From positions 124,001 through 188,000 of the forward strand of contig JALCQD010000004.1 of assembly GCA_022651005.1 (NCBI GenBank): a DNA stretch of 64,000 nucleotides. The letters run 5' to 3'. Under the pieces are notes generated by a model, which was given only the letters and a program-made list of their open reading frames with translations, had not been told where the DNA came from and searched no databases. Source of the DNA: Bifidobacteriaceae bacterium (lineage in GTDB: Bacteria; Actinomycetota; Actinomycetes; Actinomycetales; Bifidobacteriaceae). Below, piece by piece: positions 26,116-36,217 of the stretch. Positions within the stretch are counted from its first letter, which is position 1; every line of letters starts with the position of its first letter. Position numbers and translations under genes: made by a program.

Positions 26116-26814
26116 ATGCGCATCATTTTGGCAACGCACAATAACGGCAAGCTTTCTGAGCTCAGGGAAATTCTTGAGGAGAGGCTTGGCGCGGCTGCGA
26201 GCAAGAAACTCGATCTCGTGACTGCGGGAGACCTCAAGCTGGAGGATCCCGTGGAAACGGGTACGAGTTTCGAAGAGAATGCGCTGCTCAAGGCGCGCTT
26301 CGTGGCAGCTGCCACTGGATGCGTTGCTGTAGCGGATGACTCAGGGTTGATTGTCGACATTTTGGGCCGCGCTCCCGGCATCCTCTCCGCACGATGGTCG
26401 GGCGTTCATGGTGACGACAAGGCAAACAATGAGTTGCTCCTCCACCAGCTTGCCGATATACCGGATAACAAGCGTGCCGCTCGTTTCGAGTGCTGCGCTG
26501 CGCTCGTGGTGCCGGGTAGTGTTGCACAGAAAGCTACGGGCGCTGTTGCTTCTTCATCGCATCCCGTCACCGCCGATGGTGGCTGGGAAATCACGCGCAC
26601 TGGCGAGATGACGGGAACGCTGTTGCGCTCGCCGAAGGGCATCAACGGCTTCGGCTACGATCCGCTTTTCGTCCCGGACGATCAGCCGCTGGGCCGTGCA
26701 GGATCTGATCTGCTCACGTCTGCGCAGTTGAGCGCCCAACAGAAAAACGCCATCTCTCACCGAGGCAAGGCGTTCCGCGCACTGGCGGAGGATATTCAGG
26801 GGCTGCTGGGCTGA
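26116..26814 (+). CDS. rdgB: XTP/dITP diphosphatase (RdgB/HAM1)
   Basis: The 232-residue pyrophosphatase has ILATHNNGKLSEL at the N-terminus, the catalytic ADDSGLIVDILGRAPG near residues 74-89, GFGYDPLF and SHRGKAFRAL. It removes non-canonical purine nucleotides. An ~20-residue Ala/Ser/His insert lies between GSVAQKATG and GGWEITRTGE. Confidence 0.95.
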   Translation: MRIILATHNNGKLSELREILEERLGAAASKKLDLVTAGDLKLEDPVETGTSFEENALLKARFVAAATGCVAVADDSGLIVDILGRAPGILSARWSGVHGDDKANNELLLHQLADIPDNKRAARFECCAALVVPGSVAQKATGAVASSSHPVTADGGWEITRTGEMTGTLLRSPKGINGFGYDPLFVPDDQPLGRAGSDLLTSAQLSAQQKNAISHRGKAFRALAEDIQGLLG

Positions 26815-26887
26815 AGCCTTGAAACCTATCTGCGGTCTTACGGCGATACGTGGCTACGACGGCACGATACTCATGACGATGCGTGGC

Positions 26888-27898
26888 TTACGACGGCACA
26901 ATGATGTTGAAAATTGTCATGAGCGCGAGTGATACCACAGCGGTGGCCGCGAGGCAGAAACCTGCGAGGCGGGCGTTCCCCAGCACGCGGTCCGTGAACA
27001 GAGTGGCGAAGACGGGGGTTGGCGCCAATCCAACAATCACCAGAACCTTGCGCGTCTCGAGGTCGAAGGGCAGCAAGAACCACGCCACGAGGCAGAAAAG
27101 CACGGAGAACGCCAGGCGCCAGACGAACACCGCACCCACTTGTTTCGTGTCTTTGTGACTGGCCGGCACGTCCATGAGCATGCCCACCATCAGCATGGAG
27201 CAAAACGAGTTCGCCACAGCCACAGGCTGCACAAAATTACCGACTGCTGTGGGGATGGCGATGCCAACGCACATCAGCACGATCATGACGACGTAGACGT
27301 CGAACGAGACCGATGACAGATACGATTTTGCAATCGCCTTCACCTTGGAGTGACGGGCGAGACGGCGCGCGTCTTTGTCCGTGGGCTTGATTACCAGGAG
27401 CTTCTCGTTGCCGAATTCGTCCTGACCTACTACCTGATCAAGAGGTTTGTCCGGTGGAATTCCCAGCATCGTTGAGGTGAGCGCATTTGTGGTGGCGGAC
27501 AGCATGAAGGAGTTTCCGATGTCGAACATGACCGCGGGAAGAACGGCGCCTGCGCCCATGAGTGCCTGAAGCACAGGGAAACAGAAGTTGCCCACGTTGA
27601 ATCCCGAGGCGTTGAGCATGAGGAAAAAACGGTCGCGAATCTTTTGATTCTTGCTTGCCAGGAACAGAATTGGCAGCGGCAGCAGCGCGCAGCAGAGCCC
27701 GAACAGTGAGATCCACAGCAGGGAGACTTCGGGCTTGTGCTGGGAGAACGAGTAAATAATGGCGCCCGGCAACGTGAAGGTGAACACGATCTTCTGCAAA
27801 ACGCGATAATCGGTGGGCTTTACCATTCCCGAGCGCTTGAGGCCGTAGCCGGCAACGATGATGGCGAGCAGAGCAAGCGGCTGCACAATGGCGCCCAT
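26888..27898 (-). CDS. AEC-family transporter
   Basis: The 336-residue protein has about ten hydrophobic segments with a central hydrophilic loop of ~60 residues, as in auxin-efflux-carrier proteins. GFNVGNFCFPVLQALMG holds the conserved N-(x)n-P of helix 4. Bacterial members (MleP, MdcF) move malate, malonate or other organic acids; the substrate here is unknown. Confidence 0.82.
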   Translation of the reverse strand: MGAIVQPLALLAIIVAGYGLKRSGMVKPTDYRVLQKIVFTFTLPGAIIYSFSQHKPEVSLLWISLFGLCCALLPLPILFLASKNQKIRDRFFLMLNASGFNVGNFCFPVLQALMGAGAVLPAVMFDIGNSFMLSATTNALTSTMLGIPPDKPLDQVVGQDEFGNEKLLVIKPTDKDARRLARHSKVKAIAKSYLSSVSFDVYVVMIVLMCVGIAIPTAVGNFVQPVAVANSFCSMLMVGMLMDVPASHKDTKQVGAVFVWRLAFSVLFCLVAWFLLPFDLETRKVLVIVGLAPTPVFATLFTDRVLGNARLAGFCLAATAVVSLALMTIFNIIVPS

Positions 27899-27963
27899 GA
27901 GGTCCTCCCGGAGTGTGTGATGATGCGCCTCAAGAATATCCCGAGGCCTACTCCGTTGGGGCT

Positions 27964-28620
27964 TTACTGCACGGAATCTGCTGAATCCTCAGAGCCCTTC
28001 TTACGCCACAGGCCTGATAGTGACGACACGATGGCACCGATGACAAGGCTCAATCCAATGGCGGCGAAGGCGATGCTGAAGATGATGGCCCAGATGTTCG
28101 CATTGAGGAAGATGTTCGGCAGAAGAAACCACAGCAGTGCTACTACGCCCACCAGCAGCATGATGCAGCCCCAGACGATGGCGCCCACGTTTGGGCCGCG
28201 CTTATACACCGGGCGGGGATAGGCGTTGGGATCCGCGGGGTTCCATGAAGCGGCGCCGTAGTTTCCAGGCGTGCCGGTTCCTGGGGCACCGTTGGCGGGT
28301 GACCCGTTTGCATAGCCGTTGCCTGGATACCCATTGCGCCATGCCTCGTGCGCGTACATTTTGGAAGCTCGTTGCTGTTGCTTCCACGCGGCGCGGCGTC
28401 GTTTGTACTCCATCTTCTCTTCTGCCCGCGTGCGTGTGGCGCTGTCATAGTAGGCGTAGTCGTTCGCGGTCGGCACCGAAGAAACGGCTGGCATGGGTTG
28501 CGTCGCGTCGCTACCCGCATCGATCGGTATGGTCTCCATAGGAGACGTGGCGGGTTCGGAATTGTCACCGTGATCATTCCGATTGGTTTCTGAAGTAGTC
28601 ATATCGTGTGTATCGTTCAT
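27964..28620 (-). CDS. Two-helix membrane protein with disordered N-terminus
   Basis: Unrecognised. The first ~130 residues are hydrophilic with a basic helix (EEKMEYKRRRAAWKQQQRAS) and Asn/Gly/Pro-rich repeats (NGYPGNGYANGSPANG). Two transmembrane helices follow near residues 145-200, and the tail is charged. It ends the minus-strand pair with the PspC gene (15 bp apart), so it probably belongs to the same envelope-stress module. Confidence 0.6.
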   Translation of the reverse strand: MNDTHDMTTSETNRNDHGDNSEPATSPMETIPIDAGSDATQPMPAVSSVPTANDYAYYDSATRTRAEEKMEYKRRRAAWKQQQRASKMYAHEAWRNGYPGNGYANGSPANGAPGTGTPGNYGAASWNPADPNAYPRPVYKRGPNVGAIVWGCIMLLVGVVALLWFLLPNIFLNANIWAIIFSIAFAAIGLSLVIGAIVSSLSGLWRKKGSEDSADSVQ

Positions 28621-28635
28621 AATCGCTCTTACTCC

Positions 28636-30087
28636 TCAGTTATTGATTTCAATGCTGGAAAACGCCGCGCGTCCCTTGATGATGAGTGTGTCGCTTGGGG
28701 AGTCGGCGGTTGTGACTCCGCCCGTGTTGTCCTCTATGGTGGCGGCGATGGTCGTCATATCAGTCGTCGACCACGCACAGCCTTTTGGCACCTCGATGGT
28801 GACACTTGACATGGTGGGGAAGAGGGTGAGGTCTCCAGTAGGACAGTTTTTTGTAGTCCCCGTGGAAGCGGCGGCGGAACTGGTGCTCCAGTCGCTCAGA
28901 TTGATGTCCATGTTTGACATCACGACGGATGTGCCACTCGAGATGCTGTCGAAGTCGTCTGACGTATAGGACTGGTCTGCCATGACGGTTGCGGTGACAA
29001 TGGTGCTGGTGTGGCCTGCGTTGATGCTCGCGTTCACCGGTGGAACCGCAAAGATCGAGAGCACTAAGAGCGGTGCCACCATCCAGCCCACTGAGCTCGT
29101 GCGTCTGCCGGCAATTCCCAGAATGATCATGGACAAACCCACGATGACGTCTGCTGCCAGAACCCAAAACGCGAACCACTGTGCTCCCGTGTATCCGGTG
29201 CTTGCGGGCACAAGGAAAGCGAGGAATGCAGCCGCGGCCGCGAGGAGGAAGAGCACTCCATAGATGACGCTAATGATGGCGGGGGCTGTGGGCTTGCGCG
29301 TCTCATAATATTTTGGTGCCGGGGGAGCTACCGGAGGCTGAGGAGTGTGCGTATCCCACGGCTGAGTGAGGGGTTGTGCGGGAGCTTGCGGTTGCTGCGC
29401 AAAGGGATTAGCATTAAATGAACCAGATGAACCAGATGAACCAGATGAACTTGGAGTGCCTGCCGTCTCTGGTCCTGCTGCTTCAGTTTGTTGTTCTTCG
29501 GTATGCATCGGCTGTGCATTCCTGTTCGCGTTGTGATACTGGGAGTCGCGCGCATATTGGTGTGTGGCTTCGTCGTAGCGCCAGCCGTTTTCCCATGTTT
29601 GCCCCCAGCGCGCCTGGGATGACAGGAGTGCCACTGCCGCAATAATCAGCACGATGGTAACGATGAGACCTACCCCGAATATGGGGATCGTGGCGGTGCT
29701 GCCGGTGACTCCACTGAGAACCATCAGAACGCTGAGAACAAAGCCGGGGGTGACGTGACCGAGAGTGATCTCCTCCACCAGAATGGAGCCGTCGCGCGCG
29801 TCAGGTAACAGCAGCCATGCGATGCCGTAGAGCGCCACTCCTGCACCGCCTACGAAACACAGGGCAAACCAAATGATGCGCACAAGGAGTGGATCCCATC
29901 CGAGGCGTTGCGCGATGCCGGAGCATACGCCGCCTACCCAGCGGCTTGTTCCGCGGCGCAGACCGAGCTGGCGCAGCCACTGGAAGAATTCGTGGCCTGC
30001 TCGACGGTCATGGGGAGCCTGCTGTGGGCCCTGCTGTGACCCCTGAGGTCCCTGCTGCGGGGCAGGTCCAGAAGTGGGAGATGTCAT
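28636..30087 (-). CDS. PspC-domain membrane protein with LiaF-like C-terminus
   Basis: The 483-residue protein has a Gln/Pro-rich N-terminus, a PspC domain near residues 45-105 (GGVCSGIAQRLGWDP, then two hydrophobic stretches ending ALYGIAWLLLP), further transmembrane helices, a low-complexity cytoplasmic loop, and a soluble C-terminal beta-rich domain ending IIKGRAAFSSIEINN that resembles the LiaF/toastrack fold. PspC proteins sense membrane damage and LiaF-like domains hold back a cognate kinase. It is divergent from the histidine kinase, consistent with a LiaFSR-like circuit. Confidence 0.75.
   Translation of the reverse strand: MTSPTSGPAPQQGPQGSQQGPQQAPHDRRAGHEFFQWLRQLGLRRGTSRWVGGVCSGIAQRLGWDPLLVRIIWFALCFVGGAGVALYGIAWLLLPDARDGSILVEEITLGHVTPGFVLSVLMVLSGVTGSTATIPIFGVGLIVTIVLIIAAVALLSSQARWGQTWENGWRYDEATHQYARDSQYHNANRNAQPMHTEEQQTEAAGPETAGTPSSSGSSGSSGSFNANPFAQQPQAPAQPLTQPWDTHTPQPPVAPPAPKYYETRKPTAPAIISVIYGVLFLLAAAAAFLAFLVPASTGYTGAQWFAFWVLAADVIVGLSMIILGIAGRRTSSVGWMVAPLLVLSIFAVPPVNASINAGHTSTIVTATVMADQSYTSDDFDSISSGTSVVMSNMDINLSDWSTSSAAASTGTTKNCPTGDLTLFPTMSSVTIEVPKGCAWSTTDMTTIAATIEDNTGGVTTADSPSDTLIIKGRAAFSSIEINN
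29420..29450. repeat. 9-bp tandem repeat inside the PspC gene
   Basis: GAACCAGAT is repeated 3.4 times. It encodes the Ser/Gly tripeptide repeats in the low-complexity loop. Unit changes would keep frame. Confidence 0.85.
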
Positions 30088-30264
30088 GATGTGTCCTTTC
30101 GATGATTCCAGTACACTCCATGGCGCGCGCCGAATCTATGGGGGAACACCCTGATTGCACCCTGATTTTGGAGCAAAGGGCTCCCGAACGGGCTCAGGGA
30201 CTTATACAGTGGGCATCAGGGTTAGTCATACGAAAATACTGAATTGTGCGGAAGGAAGTGAGCG

Positions 30265-31524
30265 ATGCGACATCGGAAGAAATCTCCGCGCCCGAATCCA
30301 GATCCAGAAGCTGCAGAAAATCGTGTTCCTCCCCAGTCTTCTCGCACCACGCGTCTGGGTCAGCTCGTCGATGCGGCCGCACGTGCTTCCGAACAGACCA
30401 CCGGCCGGTTCCATCCCGCCACGGTTCGTAACGTCACTCTTCTCGCCTTTCTTCTCGCCATGATTGGAGTTGTGTGGGGGCTCGCTCGCAACGTTCCCGT
30501 TCACATTGTGTTTGGCTTTGCCGCGCTGTTCCTCGGGGTGGTGTGCGGGTGGGCGCAGTTGAGCTTCATCATGAATCATTCCTCCCGCGCCGACGCGGGA
30601 ACGCAACCTCTCCCTCGGCAAAATCGCGCGGTCAGCGTGGTCATGACCGTTTTGAGTGTCATCGTCACCATTTCGGGTGTTGTCATGTTGTTCGTGGACG
30701 TGCTCACCCCCTCCGCGATTCTCTACGGTGCACTGGCAGGATTTGTGATGATTGCCGCGATATCGCTCATCGTGGCACCGTGGTGGATCACGCTCGTGGC
30801 AAATTTGGGGAGTCAGGAAGCGGCTACGGCGCGAGAGCAGGTACGGCTTGATTTCACAGCGCGGCTGCACGATTCAGTGCTTCAGACGCTCGCTCTCATT
30901 CAAATCAACGCGGGAGATTCCAAAAAGGTGGCTGCGCTCGCCCACGCCCAGGAGCGAGATTTGCGTGAATGGCTGTATGGAGATGCGGAAACGCACCAAA
31001 GAAGTGGACGTAACACAGGTGAGCGCGCGGCAGAGGGCTCAGTCCCGACGTCAGCGGCACGGACGGAGGATCCCGACGAGCTTTTGTCACACCGTCTCAA
31101 GAGGGTGATGGCGGATATAGAAGACACCACGGAACAGCAAATGGAACTCGTGACGGTGGGGGATTGCAGGGCTGCGCATGCCGATGTCATCGTATCTGCG
31201 GCACGTGAGGCCATGCTGAATGCTGCACATCACGGCGCGCCCCCGTATTCGGTGTACATGGAAGTGAATGGCGATCTTGTCCACATTTTTGTGCGTGATC
31301 ATGGCGACGGATTCGATCCCCGGCACCTGCCATCCGGCCATCTTGGCGTGTCCGAGTCGATCTTCGGACGCATGAAGCGTGGCGGTGGCACAGCAGATAT
31401 TGATTCGCGGCGAGGATGGGGAACGGAAGTGAAGCTCACGATGCGCGTTGATGGTGTCGATGAGAGCAGCCCGGCCGCTGACGGTGATTCATGGAGAGAG
31501 GAAAGTGCCGATGGCCATGAGTGA
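30265..31524 (+). CDS. Sensor histidine kinase (HisKA_3 type)
   Basis: The 419-residue protein has four transmembrane helices (about residues 56-76, 79-102, 122-145, 151-180), the HisKA_3 dimerisation domain with the phospho-accepting His202 in ARLHDSVLQTLALIQ, and a HATPase_c domain with N box AAREAMLNAAHHGAP and G1 box DHGDGFDP. An acidic/Ser-rich insert of ~50 residues lies between the two domains. It works with the downstream LuxR-type regulator, which it overlaps, and probably with the divergent PspC protein. Confidence 0.88.
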   Translation: MRHRKKSPRPNPDPEAAENRVPPQSSRTTRLGQLVDAAARASEQTTGRFHPATVRNVTLLAFLLAMIGVVWGLARNVPVHIVFGFAALFLGVVCGWAQLSFIMNHSSRADAGTQPLPRQNRAVSVVMTVLSVIVTISGVVMLFVDVLTPSAILYGALAGFVMIAAISLIVAPWWITLVANLGSQEAATAREQVRLDFTARLHDSVLQTLALIQINAGDSKKVAALAHAQERDLREWLYGDAETHQRSGRNTGERAAEGSVPTSAARTEDPDELLSHRLKRVMADIEDTTEQQMELVTVGDCRAAHADVIVSAAREAMLNAAHHGAPPYSVYMEVNGDLVHIFVRDHGDGFDPRHLPSGHLGVSESIFGRMKRGGGTADIDSRRGWGTEVKLTMRVDGVDESSPAADGDSWREESADGHE

Positions 31525-32230
31525 GGGTGAGACAATCCGCGTCGGAGTGGTGGATGATCACGAGATGTTTCGCGCAGGCGTCATCTCGACGATCGGCAAG
31601 GATTTCGAGATTGTGGGGCAAGCGGGTGACGTCGACTCCGCCATCGAAATGATCGGGCGTACTCAACCCGATGTGGTGCTGCTCGATGTCCACGTTCCTG
31701 GCGGGCAGGGCGGTGGCGGTTCCGAGATTTTGCTGAGGAGCGTCCCACTGTCTCCGGAAACGCTGTATTTGGCGCTGTCGGTATCCGACGCCCCTGCCGA
31801 CGTGGGTGCGGTTATCCGCGCGGGCGCCCGCGGGTATGTGACCAAGACGATCACGGCAGAGGATCTCATCGCTTCGATACGGCAAGTGGCGGACGGCTAC
31901 GCGGTATTCAGTCCGAAACTCGCTGGGTTTGTGCTCACGGCCTTCACCCGAGACGCAGTGGGCGGTGGAAAGAGCGGTTCAGGGACGGAAGTGGTGGGCT
32001 CGGAAACTCTCGAGCCGGAGTATTCCGCCGAGGATATTGACGTCCTCAGCCCTCGCGAACAAGAAGTGATGCGCCTCATCGCTCGCGGATATTCCTATAA
32101 AGAGGTTGCTTCAGAGTTGTTCATCTCCGTGAAGACCGTTGAAACGCACGTGTCGGCGGTCTTGAGGAAGTTGCAGCTATCGAATCGTGGAGAGTTGGCG
32201 CGCTGGGCGGCGCATCGACGCATTGTGTGA
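31511..32230 (+). CDS. LuxR-family response regulator
   Basis: The 239-residue protein has a receiver domain with DD at residues 15-16, phosphorylated Asp59 (LLDVHVP) and a C-terminal LuxR helix-turn-helix (LSPREQEVMRLIARGYSYKEV then SVKTVETHVSAVLRKL). The ATG at 31511 lies inside the kinase 3' end (14-bp overlap) behind GGAAAG. By context it controls the envelope-stress genes at 28-30 kb. Confidence 0.92.
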   Translation: MAMSEGETIRVGVVDDHEMFRAGVISTIGKDFEIVGQAGDVDSAIEMIGRTQPDVVLLDVHVPGGQGGGGSEILLRSVPLSPETLYLALSVSDAPADVGAVIRAGARGYVTKTITAEDLIASIRQVADGYAVFSPKLAGFVLTAFTRDAVGGGKSGSGTEVVGSETLEPEYSAEDIDVLSPREQEVMRLIARGYSYKEVASELFISVKTVETHVSAVLRKLQLSNRGELARWAAHRRIV

Positions 32231-32330
32231 GGTTTCAGTGACGCAAATGTCTGTCGAGTGTGTCCAAAATGCACCCAGATAGCGTTGATTGAGAAAGGGT
32301 TTGAGCTGTCATTCCAACGATAACTTGAAG

Positions 32331-32411
32331 TGCGCAGGACGGGACTTGAACCCGCACGTCAAAGACACAGGAACCTAAATCCTGCGCGTCTACCAATTCC
32401 GCCACCCGCGC
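32331..32411 (-). tRNA. tRNA-Leu (anticodon UAG)
   Basis: The 81-nt cloverleaf has a 7-bp acceptor stem with one G-U, D arm, anticodon stem CAGGA/TCCTG with loop TTTAGGT (anticodon TAG), the 12-nt variable arm typical of leucine, and TTCAAGT loop. CCA is not encoded. Confidence 0.95.
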
Positions 32412-32487
32412 GTAAATACTAGAAAACCCCAGACATTCCGCCGCACGACGTGATGCCATGCACCGCAAATACCCAGGGCCTTGGGGG

Positions 32488-32560
32488 AGCCGCTTGACAG
32501 AATCGAACTGTCGACCTTCTCATTACGAGTGAGACGCTCTACCGACTGAGCTAAAGCGGC
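32488..32560 (-). tRNA. tRNA-Thr (anticodon CGU)
   Basis: The 73-nt cloverleaf has acceptor GCCGCTT/AAGCGGC, D arm GCTC..GAGC, anticodon stem TCTCA/TGAGA with loop CTCGTAA (anticodon CGT) and T arm GACAG-TTCGATT-CTGTC. CCA is not encoded. Confidence 0.95.
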
Positions 32561-32766
32561 ACGCTGCCAAAAGACAACGGCAACAGTCTACCGCATTATG
32601 AGGTGATGTCCAGTTTTTGACACGCGCAGGCACTACGCAACTTTCATGGATTTTTCTTCCATTTCATGAACAAGTGAGGGTTTTATGTTGCTGGCATGTG
32701 TGTGCCATGCGAGAAAATTACCCAGCTGCACGAGTTTTGTCCATTAAGCACGTAATCTTAGGCGCG

Positions 32767-34020
32767 ATGGGACTGGAATCTTCTATGGGGCAGACCACCT
32801 CCTATCTTGTCGGTGCCATGGCCAGCAAGGTAGGGGTGGAGATTAAGCGACCGCGCAACCCGCGCGTCGAAGCGCTGCGCCTTGTTGCCATCATTGGCAT
32901 TGCGATTTTCCATACTTTCCTTCCCTGGTTCAACTCCATCGCGTATGGCACGAATACCGGCGTTGACACCACTGCCTTGTCCCAGTCCGGCATGGCGTTG
33001 TTCTTCCTCGGTGTATTCAGCCTTTTGGGTGCTGCAGGTAACCATGTGTTTTACATGATCTCTGGGTATTTCCTCATTCCGAGGATGGCCAATGACTCTG
33101 TTGTCCCCGGATTCTGGAAGCGCCAATACAAGAGCGTCGCTCGCCGCGCGCTCATCATTCTGGTGTCGGTGGCGCTTTACGCCGTCATCGTCCTCGTCGT
33201 GGACCATTGGTGGGACGTCCCCAACGTCTCGTTGCACAGCACGGGATGGTTGACGGGCGGTCTTGAATTCATCTGGATCTATCTTGCGCTCATCGTTGTT
33301 GCTCCAGTTTTTGCGTGGATTCAGCACAAGTGGGTCGGCTGGCCCGTTGCGCTTGCTCTGTTGTTCCTTGTGGTCACCTCGACGAACGTCGCCATCGCCT
33401 TCTTTTCGCAGGGTGACACGGAGAGAGGCTTCCTTGATTGGCGCAAGTTGATGAGTGCCGCCACGTATTTTGTGGGATTCCTTCTGGCTGGTTTCATTGG
33501 CTCGCGTTGGGAATACTTTGAGCGTCTGGGGCGCTCGCTGCTTTTCGGCAGCATCTTTATGGCAGTGGTAGTGGAGGCCATGCTCGCCTTGGCTCACGAC
33601 TCCGAGCTCATCGGCGCGGTGTCGTTCAAGTCCACGTCGATCGTGTCGCTGCTGTTGGCAGGTGGCGCGTTGATTGCCGCCATGAGCAACAACACGGAAA
33701 AGGTATTGCAGGGCGTAGAGCCAAAGACGACTCGCATGGTGCGCTGGCTTGCATCGGGAACGCTGGGATTCTACGTGGTGCAGTCGATGCTGTATGAAGC
33801 GTGGGGTTCCGTAGTGACACCTCTGCTGGATGAGTTGGCACGTCTTGGTGTCACTGACGGCGCGCAGTCAGACAGCATTTATGGCGCGGGTGTTCCCTTC
33901 TTCTCGATCGTGGCCTTTATTTTGGCAGGCTTGATTTTCAGTGTGGTGTTCGTGCTGGTGATTTTGGTGATTGATCGTCTGGTGCGTCGTCCGTTGTTGC
34001 ATGCGCTCAAGCTGAGTTGA
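32767..34020 (+). CDS. Acyltransferase 3 family membrane protein
   Basis: The protein has about ten hydrophobic segments and the acyltransferase-3 N-terminus: RNPRVEALRLVAIIGIAIFH with the conserved Arg/Glu and the catalytic-type His in helix 1. Relatives acylate cell-surface polysaccharides, and the presence upstream of pgi suggests a cell-surface sugar substrate only loosely. Several in-frame starts are possible (32767, 32785, 32818); none has a strong ribosome-binding site. An upstream extension to 32617 is unlikely. Confidence 0.78.
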   Translation: MGLESSMGQTTSYLVGAMASKVGVEIKRPRNPRVEALRLVAIIGIAIFHTFLPWFNSIAYGTNTGVDTTALSQSGMALFFLGVFSLLGAAGNHVFYMISGYFLIPRMANDSVVPGFWKRQYKSVARRALIILVSVALYAVIVLVVDHWWDVPNVSLHSTGWLTGGLEFIWIYLALIVVAPVFAWIQHKWVGWPVALALLFLVVTSTNVAIAFFSQGDTERGFLDWRKLMSAATYFVGFLLAGFIGSRWEYFERLGRSLLFGSIFMAVVVEAMLALAHDSELIGAVSFKSTSIVSLLLAGGALIAAMSNNTEKVLQGVEPKTTRMVRWLASGTLGFYVVQSMLYEAWGSVVTPLLDELARLGVTDGAQSDSIYGAGVPFFSIVAFILAGLIFSVVFVLVILVIDRLVRRPLLHALKLS

Positions 34021-34184
34021 TTCGCTGCTTTCGGCACTAGCTCAACGCTCAGCGCGAATCCTTGATTTATCGAGGATGCGCACGTTCCAATCTGTCCTTT
34101 ATTGGAAGTACCGTTGATAGTGATATGGCTGAAAACAGTTGAAATTGTTGCACGGGGAATGCGTCCGTGCGAGAAAGGACCACA

Positions 34185-35879
34185 ATGGCCATCAACCCAC
34201 CAATTGACGCCACCAAGACCAACGCTTGGGCAGCTCTCGATAAGCACTTCAACGAGCTGAAGGCGGAAGGCATCAACCTGCGCGAGTGGTTCGCAAACGA
34301 CCCTGAGCGCACTGCTAAGCTCACTTTCGAAGCTGGAGATTTCCACTTCGATCTTTCCAAGAACCTCATCAAGCCCGAGACCTTGCCGTTGCTGGCGCAA
34401 CTTGCCAAGGACGTGCATCTCGACGAGCGCATCAAGGCGATGTACTCCGGCGTTCACATCAACAACACCGAGGATCGCGCCGTTCTGCACACCGCGTTGC
34501 GTCGTCCTGTGTCTGACGAGGGCAAGTACGTCGTCGACGGTCAGGATACCGTCAAGGACGTCCACGAGACGCTTGACCGCATCTACGCTTTTGCCAACAA
34601 GGTCCGCTCAGGTGAGTGGACGGGTGTGTCCGGCAAGAAGATCACCACTGTCGTCAACATCGGCATCGGCGGATCTGATCTGGGTCCCGTCATGGTCTAC
34701 GAAGCACTGAAGGCTTACGCAGACGCCGGCATCACCGCCCGTTTCGTCTCCAACATCGACCCCAATGACATGGCCGAGAAGACCAAGGATCTGGATCCCG
34801 AGACCACGATGTTCATCATCGTCTCCAAGACCTTCACCACGCTCGAGACCCTCACCAACGCGCGCGAGGCACGCGCCTGGTCGCTCAACGGACTCAAGGC
34901 AGCAGGTGCCATTGATGACTCCGAGGCAGCCAGCAAGGAAGCCGTCGAGAAGCACTTCGTCGCCGTTTCCACTGCTCTCGACAAGGTCGCTGCCTTCGGC
35001 ATCGATCCTGCCAACGCCTTCGGCTTCTGGAACTGGGTCGGTGGCCGCTACTCCGTGGATTCCGCGGTGGGCACCATCCTCGCCGTCGTCTTCGGACCTG
35101 AGCGCTTTGAGGAGTTCCTCAAGGGCTTCCACACCATCGACGAATACTTCGCCACCACTCCGTTTGAAGAGAACGTCGTGGCACTGCTCGGTCTGCTCAA
35201 CGTGTGGTACGTCAACTTCTTCGGTGCTCACACGCACGCCGTTCTGCCTTACAACCAGTACCTCAATCGCTTCCCTGCATACTTGCAGCAGCTCACCATG
35301 GAGTCCAACGGCAAGTCTGTGCGCTGGGACGGCACCCCCGTCACCACGCAGACCGGTGAGGTCTTCTGGGGAGAGCCTGGCACCAACGGTCAGCACGCCT
35401 TCTACCAGCTGATTCATCAGGGCACTCGTCTCATCCCTGCCGACTTCATCGCCTTCGCTAATACCGCGAACCCGACCAAGGACGGGGACCAGGATGTTCA
35501 CGAGCTCTTCCTCGCTAACTTCCTCGCTCAGACCAAGGCACTTGCTTTCGGCAAGACCGCTGATGAGGTTCGCGCAGAGGGCACCGCAGAAGCGATCGTT
35601 CCGGCACGCGTGTTCTCCGGCAACCGCCCGACCACCTCGATCTTCGGCGAGGCTCTGACGCCTGCCGCCGTGGGCGAGCTCATCGCGCTTTACGAGCACA
35701 TCACGCTCGTCGAGGGCACCGTGTGGGGCTTGGATTCCTACGATCAGTGGGGCGTCGAGCTCGGCAAGAAGCTCGCACTCGAGATTGCTCCGGCAATTTC
35801 CAAGGATGACACTGCTCTGGCCGATCAGGATCAGTCCACGCAGGCACTCATCAACTTCTACCGCGCTCACCGCAAGTAA
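34185..35879 (+). CDS. pgi: Glucose-6-phosphate isomerase
   Basis: The 564-residue enzyme has both family signatures: [14 protein letters not shown] near residues 150-165 and [20 protein letters not shown] near residue 510, plus [12 protein letters not shown] and the catalytic [14 protein letters not shown] region. It interconverts glucose-6-P and fructose-6-P. GAAAGGA before the ATG at 34185 supports the start. It is closed by a strong terminator. Confidence 0.97.
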   Translation: MAINPPIDATKTNAWAALDKHFNELKAEGINLREWFANDPERTAKLTFEAGDFHFDLSKNLIKPETLPLLAQLAKDVHLDERIKAMYSGVHINNTEDRAVLHTALRRPVSDEGKYVVDGQDTVKDVHETLDRIYAFANKVRSGEWTGVSGKKITTVVNIGIGGSDLGPVMVYEALKAYADAGITARFVSNIDPNDMAEKTKDLDPETTMFIIVSKTFTTLETLTNAREARAWSLNGLKAAGAIDDSEAASKEAVEKHFVAVSTALDKVAAFGIDPANAFGFWNWVGGRYSVDSAVGTILAVVFGPERFEEFLKGFHTIDEYFATTPFEENVVALLGLLNVWYVNFFGAHTHAVLPYNQYLNRFPAYLQQLTMESNGKSVRWDGTPVTTQTGEVFWGEPGTNGQHAFYQLIHQGTRLIPADFIAFANTANPTKDGDQDVHELFLANFLAQTKALAFGKTADEVRAEGTAEAIVPARVFSGNRPTTSIFGEALTPAAVGELIALYEHITLVEGTVWGLDSYDQWGVELGKKLALEIAPAISKDDTALADQDQSTQALINFYRAHRK

Positions 35880-35912
35880 GCGGTAACAAGTAAGCGGTAA
35901 AAGGAGTAAAAA

Positions 35913-35944
35913 GGGGATCCGGGTTTGAGCCCGGACCCCCTTTT
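35913..35944 (+). terminator. Rho-independent terminator after pgi
   Basis: GGGGATCCGGG pairs with CCCGGACCCC around TTTGAG (one bulged A), followed by CTTTT. Confidence 0.9.
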
Positions 35945-36056
35945 GTATGCTGTATTCGGGTGGAGAGCTTGGTAGGAGCGGGGTTGTCCAGAGAATAATG
36001 CAGAGGTGCATTCAGAGGAGATTGCCTCTGATGACGCAATCCTTCTTTAGTGTTAA

Positions 36057-36085
36057 TTGAAATGTCGTGACCGGCGTCGTATAGT
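36057..36085 (+). promoter_or_regulatory. Sigma-A-like promoter of rho
   Basis: TTGAAA (36057-36062) and TATAGT (36080-36085) are separated by exactly 17 bp. The predicted transcript would begin near 36092 and have a ~125-nt leader before rho. The rest of the 338-bp gap after the pgi terminator holds a small CAGAGG/CCTCTG hairpin and no gene that I can support. Confidence 0.65.
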
Positions 36086-36217
36086 GGCACCGTCTGGATG
36101 TGAGAGGATCTCAGGTTCTCGTAAGTCCGTCCAAACCTTCACCGATGAGGATTTTCTTCTCGATTATTACAAGTCTGAATACGGGTTTCCGTATGGAAGG
36201 CGACGAAAGGTATTCAC

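Noticed and set aside
29420-29450. 9-bp tandem repeat as a phase-variation switch
   Set aside because: Unit length is a multiple of three, so changes in copy number would not shift the frame.
32331-32560. Adjacent tRNA-Leu and tRNA-Thr as a possible integration site
   Set aside because: No integrase, no duplicated tRNA 3' end and no composition change nearby.
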